Source of the DNA: Prevotella sp902465605
GTDB taxonomy: Bacteria > Bacteroidota > Bacteroidia > Bacteroidales > Bacteroidaceae
NCBI GenBank assembly: GCA_902465605.1
Contig: CABQNT010000017.1
Coordinates: 1 to 53,902, forward strand
Direction: 5' to 3'
Length of the DNA stretch: 53,902 bases
A program made the translations under genes and the position numbers. This document shows, piece after piece, positions 36,203 to 45,324 of the stretch (its first letter is position 1; the number at the start of each line of letters is the position of its first letter). The notes beneath the pieces are model-generated. The model was not told the origin of the DNA, searched no databases, and saw nothing but the letters and a program-made list of their open reading frames with translations.

Positions 36203-38788
36203 TTATCCACAACGGCTGGCACCACAGTTTTTGCAGATTAGACAGCCCTCTTGATACACAAGGGTTTCATGTCCGCACACCGGACACTTCTTTCCTTTGG
36301 CCTCGGTGCCGTCGTCTACATATTTCTTCAAAGCGCGCTCCACACCATTCTTCCAGGTGTTGATGCTCTCGTCTTTCAACTGTAGTGAACTAACCAGATT
36401 GATAACGCGGTCGATAGGCATGCGATAGCGCAGGACGCCACTTATGAGTTTGGCGTAGTTCCAATACTCTGGGTTGAACTTCTCACTAAGTCCCTCGACC
36501 GTAGTCTTATAGCCACGCTTGTTTTCAAACTGGAAGTCGTATCTGCTGGGGCCGTCATCCTGCTTCTGTTTGATGATTTTTCCTTTGACAACCGACTTAG
36601 GCAGTACGATTCCCTCATCGTCGTCTTGCAAACCAGTGAAGATTTCGTAGGGATAGCCATCAAGCAATCCAACCAATGCCACCCACTTTTCCTTGTTGTT
36701 TTGGAAGCGAACCACATCGCACTCCAGCACCTTCGGTCTCACTTCTATCACCTCTGGCTGCTTGCAGAGAGGCAGTGCGTTCTGGTCAACGCTGTTGTCC
36801 TTGGTTTGTTCCTTACCTTTCTGTTTCTTCTCACTCTTAGAAACAGAAATCATAACGCCTGCTCTGGACCCGTCTCGATAGATGGTGCAGCCCTTGCATC
36901 CGCTCTTCCAAGCTTCAACATACAAGCGATTAACCAAGGCCTCATCCACGTCGTTGGGCAAGTTGACGGTCACACTGATGCTATGGTCTACCCATTTTTG
37001 GATGGCACCTTGCATCTTTACCTTCTCCAACCAATCCACATCATTGGCCGTTGCCTTATAATATGGCGACTGCGCCACCAGTTTATCAATCTCTTCCTGG
37101 GTATATTTCTTAGTAGAATCGATGCCGTTAACGTTCATCCACTCGAGGAATTTCTTGTGGTACACGATGTATTCTTCAAAGCTATCACCCACCTCGTCCA
37201 CAAAGTCTACATGCACGTCAGTATCGTTGGGATTTACCTTTCGGCGACGCTTATACACTGGCATGAACACGGGTTCGATGCCACTGGTGGTTTGTGTCAT
37301 CAGTGAGGTGGTGCCAGTAGGCGCGATTGTCAGACAAGCGATATTGCGACGGCCATACTTCTGCAGGTCAGCATACAACTGTTGGTCGGCTTCTTTGATG
37401 CGGAGCAAGAAGGGATTGTTCTTCTCGCGACAGGCATCAAATACAGCGAAAGCACCGCGTTCTTGCGCCATGGTTACGGAAGAGCGGTAGGCGCTCAACG
37501 CTAAATTCTTGTGAACGTTGACAGAAAACTCGGTTGCTTCTGGCGTTCCATAGCGCAAGCCCATGGCTGCAATCATGTCACCCTCGGCCGTAATGCCTAC
37601 ACCTGTACGGCGTCCCTGGCTGCTCTTGTGCTTGATTTTCTTCCAAAGGTGATATTCTGATCCCTTGACCTCATCACTCTGCGGATCTTGTTGTATCTTC
37701 TGCATGATACGATCAATCTTCTCCAGCTCCAAATCAACGATGTCATCCATGATGCGCTGTGCTATTTGAACATGCTTTCTGAATTTGTCCATGTCAAAAT
37801 AGGCATCCTTGGTAAATGGATGAACCACGTAAGAATAAAGGTTGATGCTCAACAAGCGGCACGAATCATAAGGACACAAAGGTATTTCGCCACATGGATT
37901 GGTGCTCACGGTGCGGAAACCCAGGTCGGCATAACAATCGGGGATGCTTTCACGGGTGATGGTATCCCAGAACAATACGCCAGGTTCTGCACTCTTCCAG
38001 GCATTGTGAACAATCTTTTCCCACAGAGCCTTGGCGGAGATTTCGCGTTTCACAAGCGGCTCATCACCATCCACAGGGAACTGCTGTACATAAGGTTTAT
38101 CACTGGTAGCGGCCTCCATAAAAGCGTCGTCTATCTTGACAGAAACGTTGGCACCGGTGACCTTTCCCTCGGTCATCTTGGCATCAATAAACGCTTCGCT
38201 GTCGGGATGCTTGATGCTCACACTCAACATCAGCGCGCCACGGCGGCCATCCTGCGCCACCTCGCGGGTGGAATTGCTGTAACGCTCCATGAAAGGCACC
38301 AGGCCGGTGCTGGTGAGTGCCGAGTTGTTAACTGGTGAACCTTTCGGACGGATGTGGCTCAGGTCGTGCCCAACGCCTCCCCTACGCTTCATCAGCTGCA
38401 CCTGCTCTTCGTCAATTCGCATGATGGCACCGTATGAGTCGGCATCACCATCCAGCCCAATCACAAAGCAGTTGCTCAAACTGGCCACCTGGTGGTTGTT
38501 GCCAATGCCGGTCATCGGACTGCCTGCCGGAATGACATACTTGAAATGATCCAACAGGTCGAAGATTTCCCGCGCACTCATCGGGTTCTTATACTTCTTC
38601 TCGATGCGCGCTATTTCATTGGCGATGCGCCAATGCATGTCCTCTGGTGACTTTTCGTAGATATTCCCGAAACTGTCTTTCATGGAATATTTGTTCACCC
38701 ATACTCGTGCGGCCAACTCGTCACCAGCAAAGTATTTCAACGCCTCCTCGAAAGCTTCTTCGAAAGCGAAGTTTTTTGATTGCTCCAT
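36203..38788 (-). CDS. nrdJ: Class II (adenosylcobalamin-dependent) ribonucleotide reductase
   Basis: The protein (861 residues) reduces ribonucleotides to deoxyribonucleotides using a cobalamin-derived thiyl radical. Visible motifs are NSALTSTGLVPFMERY, the catalytic STNPCGEIPLC (Asn-Cys-Glu, near residue 300), GRRTGVGITAEGDMIA and IAPTGTTSLMTQTTSGIEPVF. A TSCPD-type region (CKGCTIYRDGSRAGV) follows. The C-terminus has a zinc-ribbon-like CPVCGHETLVYQEGCLICKN ending in GASRCG, whose last cysteines are expected to re-reduce the active site. No NrdB-like subunit is needed. The enzyme implies a requirement for B12. It heads a group with folB, the amidase and the MCE gene. Confidence 0.93.
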   Translation of the reverse strand: MEQSKNFAFEEAFEEALKYFAGDELAARVWVNKYSMKDSFGNIYEKSPEDMHWRIANEIARIEKKYKNPMSAREIFDLLDHFKYVIPAGSPMTGIGNNHQVASLSNCFVIGLDGDADSYGAIMRIDEEQVQLMKRRGGVGHDLSHIRPKGSPVNNSALTSTGLVPFMERYSNSTREVAQDGRRGALMLSVSIKHPDSEAFIDAKMTEGKVTGANVSVKIDDAFMEAATSDKPYVQQFPVDGDEPLVKREISAKALWEKIVHNAWKSAEPGVLFWDTITRESIPDCYADLGFRTVSTNPCGEIPLCPYDSCRLLSINLYSYVVHPFTKDAYFDMDKFRKHVQIAQRIMDDIVDLELEKIDRIMQKIQQDPQSDEVKGSEYHLWKKIKHKSSQGRRTGVGITAEGDMIAAMGLRYGTPEATEFSVNVHKNLALSAYRSSVTMAQERGAFAVFDACREKNNPFLLRIKEADQQLYADLQKYGRRNIACLTIAPTGTTSLMTQTTSGIEPVFMPVYKRRRKVNPNDTDVHVDFVDEVGDSFEEYIVYHKKFLEWMNVNGIDSTKKYTQEEIDKLVAQSPYYKATANDVDWLEKVKMQGAIQKWVDHSISVTVNLPNDVDEALVNRLYVEAWKSGCKGCTIYRDGSRAGVMISVSKSEKKQKGKEQTKDNSVDQNALPLCKQPEVIEVRPKVLECDVVRFQNNKEKWVALVGLLDGYPYEIFTGLQDDDEGIVLPKSVVKGKIIKQKQDDGPSRYDFQFENKRGYKTTVEGLSEKFNPEYWNYAKLISGVLRYRMPIDRVINLVSSLQLKDESINTWKNGVERALKKYVDDGTEAKGKKCPVCGHETLVYQEGCLICKNCGASRCG

Positions 38789-38873
38789 TTCTTAGTTTAA
38801 AAAAAATGTTATATGGTTATGATTTAATATTCAGTATTATTTGCACAACTATCCGTAAACGATAATTGTTTTG

Positions 38874-38881
38874 CAAATCTA
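38874..38881 (-). promoter_or_regulatory. Possible -7 box of the ribonucleotide reductase promoter
   Basis: TAGATTTG on the minus strand fits TAnnTTTG and lies about 86 bp before the start codon. The position 20 bases upstream (38902-38905) reads TTTT rather than TTTG, so the -33 element is imperfect. Confidence 0.4.
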
Positions 38882-38968
38882 CAACTTATTTTCGATATAA
38901 AAAAAATATTTTTGGGTTATTTATAAGAAAAACTTGTTGCACAAAATGTTTCTTTTTGAAAATATTTA

Positions 38969-38976
38969 TATCTTTG
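38969..38976 (+). promoter_or_regulatory. Possible -7 box of the nitroreductase gene
   Basis: TATCTTTG fits the Bacteroidota -7 element TAnnTTTG, 20 bp before the ATG at 38997. No TTTG is found at the expected -33 position, so the promoter is only partly supported. It is divergent from the reductase promoter about 90 bp away. Confidence 0.4.
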
Positions 38977-38996
38977 TCAAACAATAAATTTCCAAG

Positions 38997-39734
38997 ATGA
39001 AGACAATAACAACACGCAGAAGTATTCGTAAATACCAATGCAAGGAGGTAGACAACGAGTTGATAAACAAGCTATTGACCGAATCTGAACGTACGCAAAC
39101 AATGGGCAATTTGCAACTTTACTCGGTCGTTATCACGCACAGCGATGAACAAAAAAGAAAACTGGCACCGGCACATTTCCATCAACCCATGGTGACGCAA
39201 GCGCCTGTGGTACTGACCTTTTGTGCCGATTTTAGGCGAACCACCTCATGGGCGGAGTGCAGAAAAGCGCAACCTGGCTATGACAATTTCTTGAGTTTCA
39301 TCAACGCTGCCACCGACACCTTATTATATTGCCAAACCTTCTGCAACCTCGCCGAAGAAGCAGGACTGGGCTTATGCTTCCTGGGCACCACGCTATACAA
39401 CCCCAAGAGCATCGTCGACACGCTCCAACTGCCCCGACTGGTGATGCCCGTAGCCACCATCACCCTGGGATGGCCCGACGAAACACCCGAACTTTCAGAC
39501 CGTCTTCCGCTCTCAGCCATCATTCATGACGAAACCTACCAAGACTACACACCCGAGCGGATAGACCAATTTTACCACGAAAAAGAAAGTCTGCCCGAGA
39601 ACATTCAGTTCTGCCAAGTGAACGAGAAAGAAACCTTGGCACAAGTTTTCACGGACATACGATACACCAAAAAGGACAACGAGGCCATGTCTAAAAACCT
39701 GTTGGACACGCTTAAGCAACAAGGCTTTTTGTAG
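38997..39734 (+). CDS. Nitroreductase-family flavoprotein
   Basis: The protein (245 residues) is a predicted FMN-dependent NAD(P)H oxidoreductase. The N-terminal RRSIRKYQ is the FMN phosphate-binding segment of the family, and INAATDTLLYCQTFCNLAEEAGLGLCFLGT is the conserved helix and FMN pocket. PVATITLGWPDETPELSDRLPL is typical of the NfsA/FRP-type branch. The physiological substrate is unknown. It is a single gene, divergent from the ribonucleotide reductase and followed by more than 800 bp without genes. A short hairpin (CGGAAAGT 39775-39782 with ACTTTCCG 39790-39797) about 40 bp after the stop may mark the transcript end, although no T tract follows. Confidence 0.88.
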   Translation: MKTITTRRSIRKYQCKEVDNELINKLLTESERTQTMGNLQLYSVVITHSDEQKRKLAPAHFHQPMVTQAPVVLTFCADFRRTTSWAECRKAQPGYDNFLSFINAATDTLLYCQTFCNLAEEAGLGLCFLGTTLYNPKSIVDTLQLPRLVMPVATITLGWPDETPELSDRLPLSAIIHDETYQDYTPERIDQFYHEKESLPENIQFCQVNEKETLAQVFTDIRYTKKDNEAMSKNLLDTLKQQGFL

Positions 39735-40001
39735 AAGCCGAGGTTAAAGAGTGGTTTGACCCATCGGTAAGCAACGGAAAGTGCGTAAAACTTTCCGTCC
39801 GAACCGCACGCTCAACTAGGCCAAAGAGGCTGAATTTTCTTGACAACACATCGCTTCATATTTGGCGTATTTTCAAACAGCCATGCTGCTGGGCGCAAAT
39901 ACGCAAAATATGCGTAATTTATGTATGTCTTTATCATACAATTCATTACCTCATTATGCATGCTATCATGCGTCTGTTTTTCGAACTTTTCTGGCCAATA
40001 G

Positions 40002-40095
40002 CTATGCTTTTAGCTGCTAATTTACATGCTTTTGCCAGTCAATCTCTTATGCATTGCCCCCAAAAGTGATGCATCTAAGCGCGTAAAAGCATCGC
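40002..40095. repeat. Degenerate 22-bp-period repeat array
   Basis: ATGCTTTT occurs at 40004-40011 and 40026-40033 (22 bp apart), then diverged ATGCATTG at 40049 and ATGCATCT at 40069, and an inverted AAAAGCAT near 40085-40092. It belongs to the same family as the arrays at 27.15, 45.2 and 53.65 kb. It lies in an 840-bp gap between the nitroreductase gene and the envelope operon, in which no open frame is convincing. Confidence 0.6.
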
Positions 40096-40138
40096 TTTGA
40101 GGAAAAAATTTGCTTTTTACGTCATCTTTATCTCAAAT

Positions 40139-40206
40139 TTACTCCCTGCGAGCCTATCGTTTTTTCCAGATTAAAAGTTTTGAAGTGCCATTTTAGGGGC
40201 CAAAAT
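40139..40206 (+). repeat. Conserved block shared with 53.8 kb
   Basis: The stretch containing GCCTATCG, TTTTTTCCAGATT, AAAGTTTT, TGCC and TTTTAGGGGC is found again, nearly base for base apart from short variable parts, at 53759-53836. In both places it lies 140-160 bp beyond a 22-bp-period array in the same orientation, so array and block form one composite repeat of about 200-250 bp. Confidence 0.65.
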
Positions 40207-40394
40207 CAATCAAAATATTAGACAATTCAGGGATTAGCGTTCCTTCATCATAGCGACTATGTCATCCATCGTTACGCCACACAAGTCGAAAGCTCTCACT
40301 CTTGGATTGAAATAAGTTAATTTACGCTCCTACACCATTTATTAAATGCAATTAATGAAGAATATCAAATTTATTGTAAATAATACAGAAAAAT

Positions 40395-40426
40395 ATTTCT
40401 ATCCTTTAAAAAAAATTATTATCTTT
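40395..40426 (+). promoter_or_regulatory. Predicted promoter of the outer-membrane envelope operon
   Basis: TATCTTTG (40419-40426) matches the -7 element. TTTC (40395-40398), one base off TTTG, stands at the exact 20-base spacing. The start would be near 40433, leaving a leader of about 138 bases before ATG 40572. A long leader is plausible for an abundant envelope protein and could have stabilising or regulatory structure. Confidence 0.6.
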
Positions 40427-40571
40427 GTAAAGAATTTATAAGATTCTTAAAAGTTTCTAAGTTTTACTGAGTCAGAAGCTAAACGTTAAACAACATCAAG
40501 ACGAGCATGACCAGACAACGAAGCACATTCTTACGTAAATTCTTTTTATTAACATAATAAACGATTCAGCA

Positions 40572-42965
40572 ATGAAAAAAAACATGACGAGAACACTTTC
40601 CATGGTCGGCATAATGCTGCTGGGAAGTTTAAAGTCGACGGCACAGGTACATGACGTGTCGTTCATCGCATCACCTGCCGCAGAGTACATCTGGTGGGAC
40701 AAAGATCTTTCCATAGACAACATGCCACTGTACGGTGGAAAGTTGGGATTTGGCTTTGGTCCACTCTTCGAACTGCACGCATTCTACTTGCGCGGTGACG
40801 ATGTAAATGCAAAAGTACGCGGCCATAATTGGCTTACCGATGAAGGATGGGCCGGTCACATAAGAGACACCAAAATGGATCTGACCAAATATGGTGGTGA
40901 GATGAGACTTAACTTAGGAAAGAACAGCTACTTCGCTCCTTTCCTCACAGCTGGTGCCGGTGTACAGCAAATGAAGTACAACAGCTTCACCGGAGATGCT
41001 GAGATCACGGAGGTTCCGTTGAAAGACGAACAACTCTTTGTATCACTCGGTGTGGGCGCCAAGATTAATTTGAGTAGTCGCGCTGTACTTTCCCTCGAAG
41101 CTAAGAACACCATGTTCAACGCCAGCAAGGGTAGCTACCTGATGAGACCGGAATACAACAAGGAGGATGGTGGCAATCATCTGTACAATTGGGGAGCAGC
41201 CGCCACACTCGACTTCTATCTGGGTGGCAGGGCTGAAAACAGCGACAATGCTGTCAGCCGTGAATACCGCAAACTGTTCTCCAGCGGTTTCAAAGGTATG
41301 AAGTTTGTGGTAGAACCTGCCATGGCCTATCTCAATTTTGACAAGGACATGGCCTTGACCGACACCTATCTCGCCGGTGGAAGCGCAGGATTTGACTTCT
41401 CATCACTCGTAGGCATACGCGGATTCTACTACCAGGCAACCAAAGATGCCGACAAGCTTTCGCTGTCATTCAACAAGAATCTGGCTCTGTATGGTGGTAA
41501 CATCATCACCCGTTTGAACTTCCCAAGAGGCATCAATCCTTACCTGCAACTTGGTGGAGGTTACATGGACATAGGCGATAAATATGCTGACAAGCATGGA
41601 AACACAGACGCAGAGAGCACAGCTTTCGTATTCGGAGGTGCCGGTGTTGAGATTCCATTGTCAAGATATGTCGCACTCTTCGGTTCGGCAAATGCCGTAT
41701 TCACCGCACAAAAGGGTATTGAAGAAGAAGACATCCAGAATCCTGACCACATCAACACCAGTGTGATGTACAATGCAGGCTTAAGATTCAACCTGGGTCT
41801 GGCTGCTGACGGTGAAAGGAAATACAAGAGGGATCTCAACCGCCGATTGGATGACGAACGTGAAGCCTCTAACGAAAGACTCAACGAGCTGAGATCAAAA
41901 TACGACGAACGTATTTCTGACTACGACGATCAAATCGCAAGTTATGACGAGAAGATTGCCGACTACGATGATCAAATCGCAAAATACGATGAGCGCGTTA
42001 ACAAGCTCAAAGCTGAATATGAAGCACGCATCGACAAGCTGGACAAGGATTTGGACAAAGCTCTCAAGGCAAACGATACCATTCGCGTAGCTGAAATTGC
42101 ACGGATGAAAGACCGTCATCAGCAAGAACTCGAGAGTATTCAGAACGACGAGATGGCCATGAAGCGCAAGCTGGTGAACGAACTGGGTGAGAACAGTAGT
42201 AGCAAGGTAAAGATGACTCGCAGTCAACTCAACGACTTGGTGAGCCGCATCACAAGAGAAGCTCGCCAGAGTGCACGCAGCTATGATGATGGTTATGACT
42301 ATGACTACAGCAACTACAACTACAATTACGAAATGCCACAACAGCCAACTCGTACCGTTGTACCGATGCAAAGAATGCAACCAGCTCAGAACAATGCTGA
42401 AACTGAGCAGTTGAGAAAAGAGCTCCGCATCATGAACGAGAAGCTGAACAAGGTGATCAGCCAACGCAATGCAGGCGAAACAACAGTTGTTTACGAAGGT
42501 AATGGTGCCATGGGTAACCAATATGTTCCAGGAACTGTAGATGATGAGACAGCTGGTTACCATCCTACAACAGGCAAACGTCTGAAGTTGAACCGCCTTG
42601 GTATCATCACAGGTGTGGGATTCGGTGATCTTACTGCCTGGAACTTCGGCGTTCGCGGATACATGCAGATTGGTTCTACCAACCTCGACTTCGTACCAGA
42701 GCTGTACGCAGCAATGGCCAACGACAGCGGAATGGGTATCTCTGGAAACGTTATCTACAACTTTAAGTCCGATGCATTGGGCAAGTTTATACCATACGCT
42801 GGTCTGGGTCTTGGCGTATTCCATGGCGATGACACCCACTTTGGCTCTAACATCATCCTTGGTGTAAGCGTAGACATGCTCAGCGGAAGAGTATTCTTAG
42901 ACTACTCCGCACGCAGCCTAGCCAAGCAGAACCAGATTGCCTTAGGCTATTCGTTCACATTCTAA
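40572..42965 (+). CDS. Outer-membrane beta-barrel-like protein with central periplasmic-type coiled coil
   Basis: The protein (797 residues) has a signal peptide ending near STAQ. Two related glycine-rich beta segments follow (about residues 25-220 and 235-410; compare YGGKLGFGFGPLFELHAFYLRG with GGSAGFDFSSLVGIRGFYYQA). A charged coiled coil (about 413-545) contains heptads such as DYDDQIASYDEKIA repeated almost exactly. A Tyr/Asn-rich linker and a short second coiled coil precede a third barrel-like domain (about 675-797) ending ALGYSFTF with terminal phenylalanine. The last domain is probably an outer-membrane barrel. No OmpA peptidoglycan-binding domain is present; it is encoded by the next gene 11 bp downstream. 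Function is unknown, presumably envelope structure. Confidence 0.82.
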   Translation: MKKNMTRTLSMVGIMLLGSLKSTAQVHDVSFIASPAAEYIWWDKDLSIDNMPLYGGKLGFGFGPLFELHAFYLRGDDVNAKVRGHNWLTDEGWAGHIRDTKMDLTKYGGEMRLNLGKNSYFAPFLTAGAGVQQMKYNSFTGDAEITEVPLKDEQLFVSLGVGAKINLSSRAVLSLEAKNTMFNASKGSYLMRPEYNKEDGGNHLYNWGAAATLDFYLGGRAENSDNAVSREYRKLFSSGFKGMKFVVEPAMAYLNFDKDMALTDTYLAGGSAGFDFSSLVGIRGFYYQATKDADKLSLSFNKNLALYGGNIITRLNFPRGINPYLQLGGGYMDIGDKYADKHGNTDAESTAFVFGGAGVEIPLSRYVALFGSANAVFTAQKGIEEEDIQNPDHINTSVMYNAGLRFNLGLAADGERKYKRDLNRRLDDEREASNERLNELRSKYDERISDYDDQIASYDEKIADYDDQIAKYDERVNKLKAEYEARIDKLDKDLDKALKANDTIRVAEIARMKDRHQQELESIQNDEMAMKRKLVNELGENSSSKVKMTRSQLNDLVSRITREARQSARSYDDGYDYDYSNYNYNYEMPQQPTRTVVPMQRMQPAQNNAETEQLRKELRIMNEKLNKVISQRNAGETTVVYEGNGAMGNQYVPGTVDDETAGYHPTTGKRLKLNRLGIITGVGFGDLTAWNFGVRGYMQIGSTNLDFVPELYAAMANDSGMGISGNVIYNFKSDALGKFIPYAGLGLGVFHGDDTHFGSNIILGVSVDMLSGRVFLDYSARSLAKQNQIALGYSFTF

Positions 42966-42976
42966 TCTAAGAAAAT

Positions 42977-43909
42977 ATGATGAAAAAGTACGGTCTGGCA
43001 ACACTTGCCTTTCTAGCACTACCCTTCTCCTACACAAGTGCAGCACCCGTTATGGGTGCGGCACCTGCTGCGGATGACACCATCGTGGTCGACAGAAACG
43101 AACTGATGGAAGTGCTGAGAGGCGTGGCTGCCAGCGAAATGAGAAATCAATACAGGCCGAAAAGAAATGTAAAGCGACAGCGGAGAGGATACAACTACCG
43201 TCCATCTCAGCCGGGACAGACGGTTCCTGTATACAACTCGTCAGCCAGAAGAGTGGAGTACATTCCAATGTATGCTCCACAGAATGGTACACAGCCCATC
43301 TATCCGCCATATCCACCGGTACAAAATCTGAGGCCGGAGAACGCAGAATCGGATAACTCAACACAAACTGAGCAATTGCAAGAACAGATCAATCAATTGC
43401 AAAAGCAAATTGAGACTTTGAGTACAACCGTTCAGGATCCGGCCGTCAGACAACAGGTAGATTCCATGGCACGGCAGCTCAACAACTTCCGTGCGCAAAA
43501 GGACACGGTGATGATGGCTGCTCCGCAAGAGGAAAGTACCCAGAATCATGAACAGGTTCAGCCAGCACAGCCAGCGAAGATTGCACCATTTGACACCAAT
43601 ATCAGACAAGTATTCTTTGAAATATCGTCGGATGCATTGTCAAAAGAGGCAAAGCACACGCTCGATGACTTGGCAAACACACTGAAAAACAACCGCAAGC
43701 TGAAAGCCGAACTGACAGGATTTTCCAGTCCAGATGGTCCGAAAGCGTTCAATCGCGACCTTGCTATGCGCAGGATGAACAGCGTAAGAGGCTACTTATT
43801 GAAGAAGGGCGTCCATGCCAATCAGGTATCTTCCCTCTCGTACGGCATCGACAAACATTCGGAAATGAACACGTATGCACGTAGAGTTGAGGTGTGCGTT
43901 TCGCTATAG
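42977..43909 (+). CDS. OmpA C-domain (peptidoglycan-binding) protein
   Basis: The protein (310 residues) has a signal peptide (LATLAFLALPFSYTSA), a basic, Tyr/Pro-rich region, and a coiled coil (LQEQINQLQKQIETLSTTV, about 135-175). The OmpA-like domain covers about residues 205-310. VFFEISSDALSKEAKHTL matches the start of that domain. GFSSPDGPKAFNRDLAMRRMNSV contains the Asp and Arg positions that bind diaminopimelate. The protein lacks its own barrel, so it is periplasmic. With the preceding barrel and coiled-coil protein it probably forms an outer membrane to peptidoglycan tether. The 11-bp spacing implies co-translation. Confidence 0.88.
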   Translation: MMKKYGLATLAFLALPFSYTSAAPVMGAAPAADDTIVVDRNELMEVLRGVAASEMRNQYRPKRNVKRQRRGYNYRPSQPGQTVPVYNSSARRVEYIPMYAPQNGTQPIYPPYPPVQNLRPENAESDNSTQTEQLQEQINQLQKQIETLSTTVQDPAVRQQVDSMARQLNNFRAQKDTVMMAAPQEESTQNHEQVQPAQPAKIAPFDTNIRQVFFEISSDALSKEAKHTLDDLANTLKNNRKLKAELTGFSSPDGPKAFNRDLAMRRMNSVRGYLLKKGVHANQVSSLSYGIDKHSEMNTYARRVEVCVSL

Positions 43910-44015
43910 GAGGTAAAACAAACACTACGGATAGTGTGAAGAGAATCAAGCAAGTCTTGTTCCGATTGAGGAAATAAATACCTGATTCAAACTGTCACAT
44001 ATCCCACATAAACCA

Positions 44016-44112
44016 ACAACCACTCGTGGTTTTGCACATATCGATAGTTAGGATGGAGGAATCCAACTAACATCGACAATTAAAAAAGCAAAACTACGAG
44101 TGGTTGTTTTAT
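44016..44112. terminator. Large hairpin between convergent operons
   Basis: ACAACCACTCGTGGTTTTGC (44016-44035) and GCAAAACTACGAGTGGTTGT (44088-44107) are inverted repeats with one mismatch in 20. The interior can extend the stem through CGATAGTTAG and CTAACATCG. On the plus strand the right arm runs into TTTTATT. It lies about 105 bp beyond the OmpA-like gene and about 200 bp beyond the zinc-ribbon gene, so it may terminate either convergent transcript. The rest of 43910-44308 shows no gene. Confidence 0.65.
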
Positions 44113-44308
44113 TAGGATGTCACGCTCGCACATGGCGACTCCCGCATAGGTAATCAGCAGGTGCGAACTCATGTAGCCCACTCAATTATGCCAGAAGCTA
44201 CATGTTCCGGCTGTGTCAGATAAGAAATCAAATCCAAGATATCAGCACTCTCCCCTACTAAGATTAAACAGATGTGATTAAGTTGTACTGCAATGCAACG
44301 GCAACAGC

Positions 44309-45145
44309 CTACGGTTGTTTCTCCATGAGCATGCCGTTGCCAGCATCAATCTGCTGACGTTCGGTGTCAAGTCGGTAAACTGTGATGTTATTGGGATCGC
44401 CAAAGTCGCAAACCAACCGTCGGTTTTCATAATAAAACGTTCCACTTACGGTCTCATCACCAATGCTCTCCGTGATTTTCTTATCGTTAATGGTCAACTT
44501 GATGACCCCATAATCTGTTCCGTATGTCCATGTTCCTTGTATCCAGCTGGGAGCTTTTCCAGGATGAACCTCTTCGAATGGGTCAACCTCTGCATGTGAA
44601 GATGGCACGTCATGTTCTGAATCAAGACGGTATTCCGTATTATCATCGGCCAAGGAAGAGCTGTCCAACCGATTGGTGCGAGCTGATTTCCAACAACTTC
44701 TGACACTCAAAACTAATATCAAAAGAATGACAAAGAACAGGAAGAAACATGAACGGAAGAAACCTCCACGCTTTTGATTCTGTTCGTTGGCAATGCCTGT
44801 CATGGGCGAATGATTCTTTCTTACAGCATTGTCACGAGGTGTATTCATTCGCTGCCAACTCAGATTTTCGGAGCTACCGGCAGGTCTTTTTGTTGTAGTG
44901 CGCGTTGCCCCTACCGCAGAAGTGTCGGTTGGCGTGTCCGTCTGCGCAGCGGTAACATCGCTTACCGCACCCTCTTCAGCCGCATCTTGATTGGATGTCG
45001 AAGATTCAGTCTGCTCATCAGAAGCGTCTTCCATGAGATAAGTAAAGGGCTGTCCGCATCTGGGACACACACAGGCTATCTCTGTCATACCGCTCGGGGC
45101 TGTGATGTCGTAACGAAATCTACACTTGGGACATTTTACTTGCAT
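44309..45145 (-). CDS. Membrane-anchored zinc-ribbon protein of the actin-like/tubulin-like operon
   Basis: The protein (278 residues) starts with a cytoplasmic zinc ribbon: C5-P-K-C8 and C27-P-R-C30 around an 18-residue loop. An acidic, Ser/Thr-rich linker follows, then one membrane helix (about 129-149, FFRSCFFLFFVILLILVLSV). The last 65 residues form a predicted beta-rich domain (WIQGTWTYGTDYGVIKLTI, TFYYENRRLVCDFGD) that recalls lipocalin-like folds and would be periplasmic. It is separated from the upstream coiled-coil gene by 179 bp holding a 22-bp tandem repeat. No promoter was found there, so it may be the last gene of that operon. Function is unknown. Confidence 0.75.
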   Translation of the reverse strand: MQVKCPKCRFRYDITAPSGMTEIACVCPRCGQPFTYLMEDASDEQTESSTSNQDAAEEGAVSDVTAAQTDTPTDTSAVGATRTTTKRPAGSSENLSWQRMNTPRDNAVRKNHSPMTGIANEQNQKRGGFFRSCFFLFFVILLILVLSVRSCWKSARTNRLDSSSLADDNTEYRLDSEHDVPSSHAEVDPFEEVHPGKAPSWIQGTWTYGTDYGVIKLTINDKKITESIGDETVSGTFYYENRRLVCDFGDPNNITVYRLDTERQQIDAGNGMLMEKQP

Positions 45146-45199
45146 ATCAATGGGTTTACTTTTAAAAAGAGTTTTCTAACTAATTGTGCATCAAGGAGT

Positions 45200-45309
45200 A
45201 ACCAACAGCTATCAAATTGGACTTCAATAGCTATGAGTTTGGCGTCCAAAAGCTATGAGTTTGATGTCCAAAAGCAATGAGTTTGGTGTCCAATAGCAAA
45301 GAGTTTGAA
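45200..45309. repeat. 22-bp tandem repeat, four clear units and one diverged
   Basis: Units at 45222-45243, 45244-45265, 45266-45287 and 45288-45309 share GTCCAAAAGC, then TATGAGTTTG with few changes. A fifth, diverged unit occupies 45200-45221. The period is exactly 22 bp, not a multiple of three, and the array is intergenic. Read on the minus strand each unit has CATAGCTTTTGGAC followed by CCAAA. This resembles units at 27.15, 40.0 and 53.65 kb. There are no unique spacers, so it is not a CRISPR. Confidence 0.88.
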
Positions 45310-45324
45310 AAAACGAGACAACGA

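Noticed and set aside
36203..36211. Perfect DnaA box TTATCCACA
   Set aside because: It is a single copy that overlaps the last codons and stop of the ribonucleotide reductase gene, explained by coding sequence.
41895..42839. 314-codon minus-strand frame opposite the barrel/coiled-coil gene
   Set aside because: It mirrors the repetitive coiled-coil coding sequence and gives low-complexity Val/Ile-rich translation.
45200..45309. Possible CRISPR array
   Set aside because: The 22-bp units are directly adjacent, with no unique spacers, and no cas genes are present.
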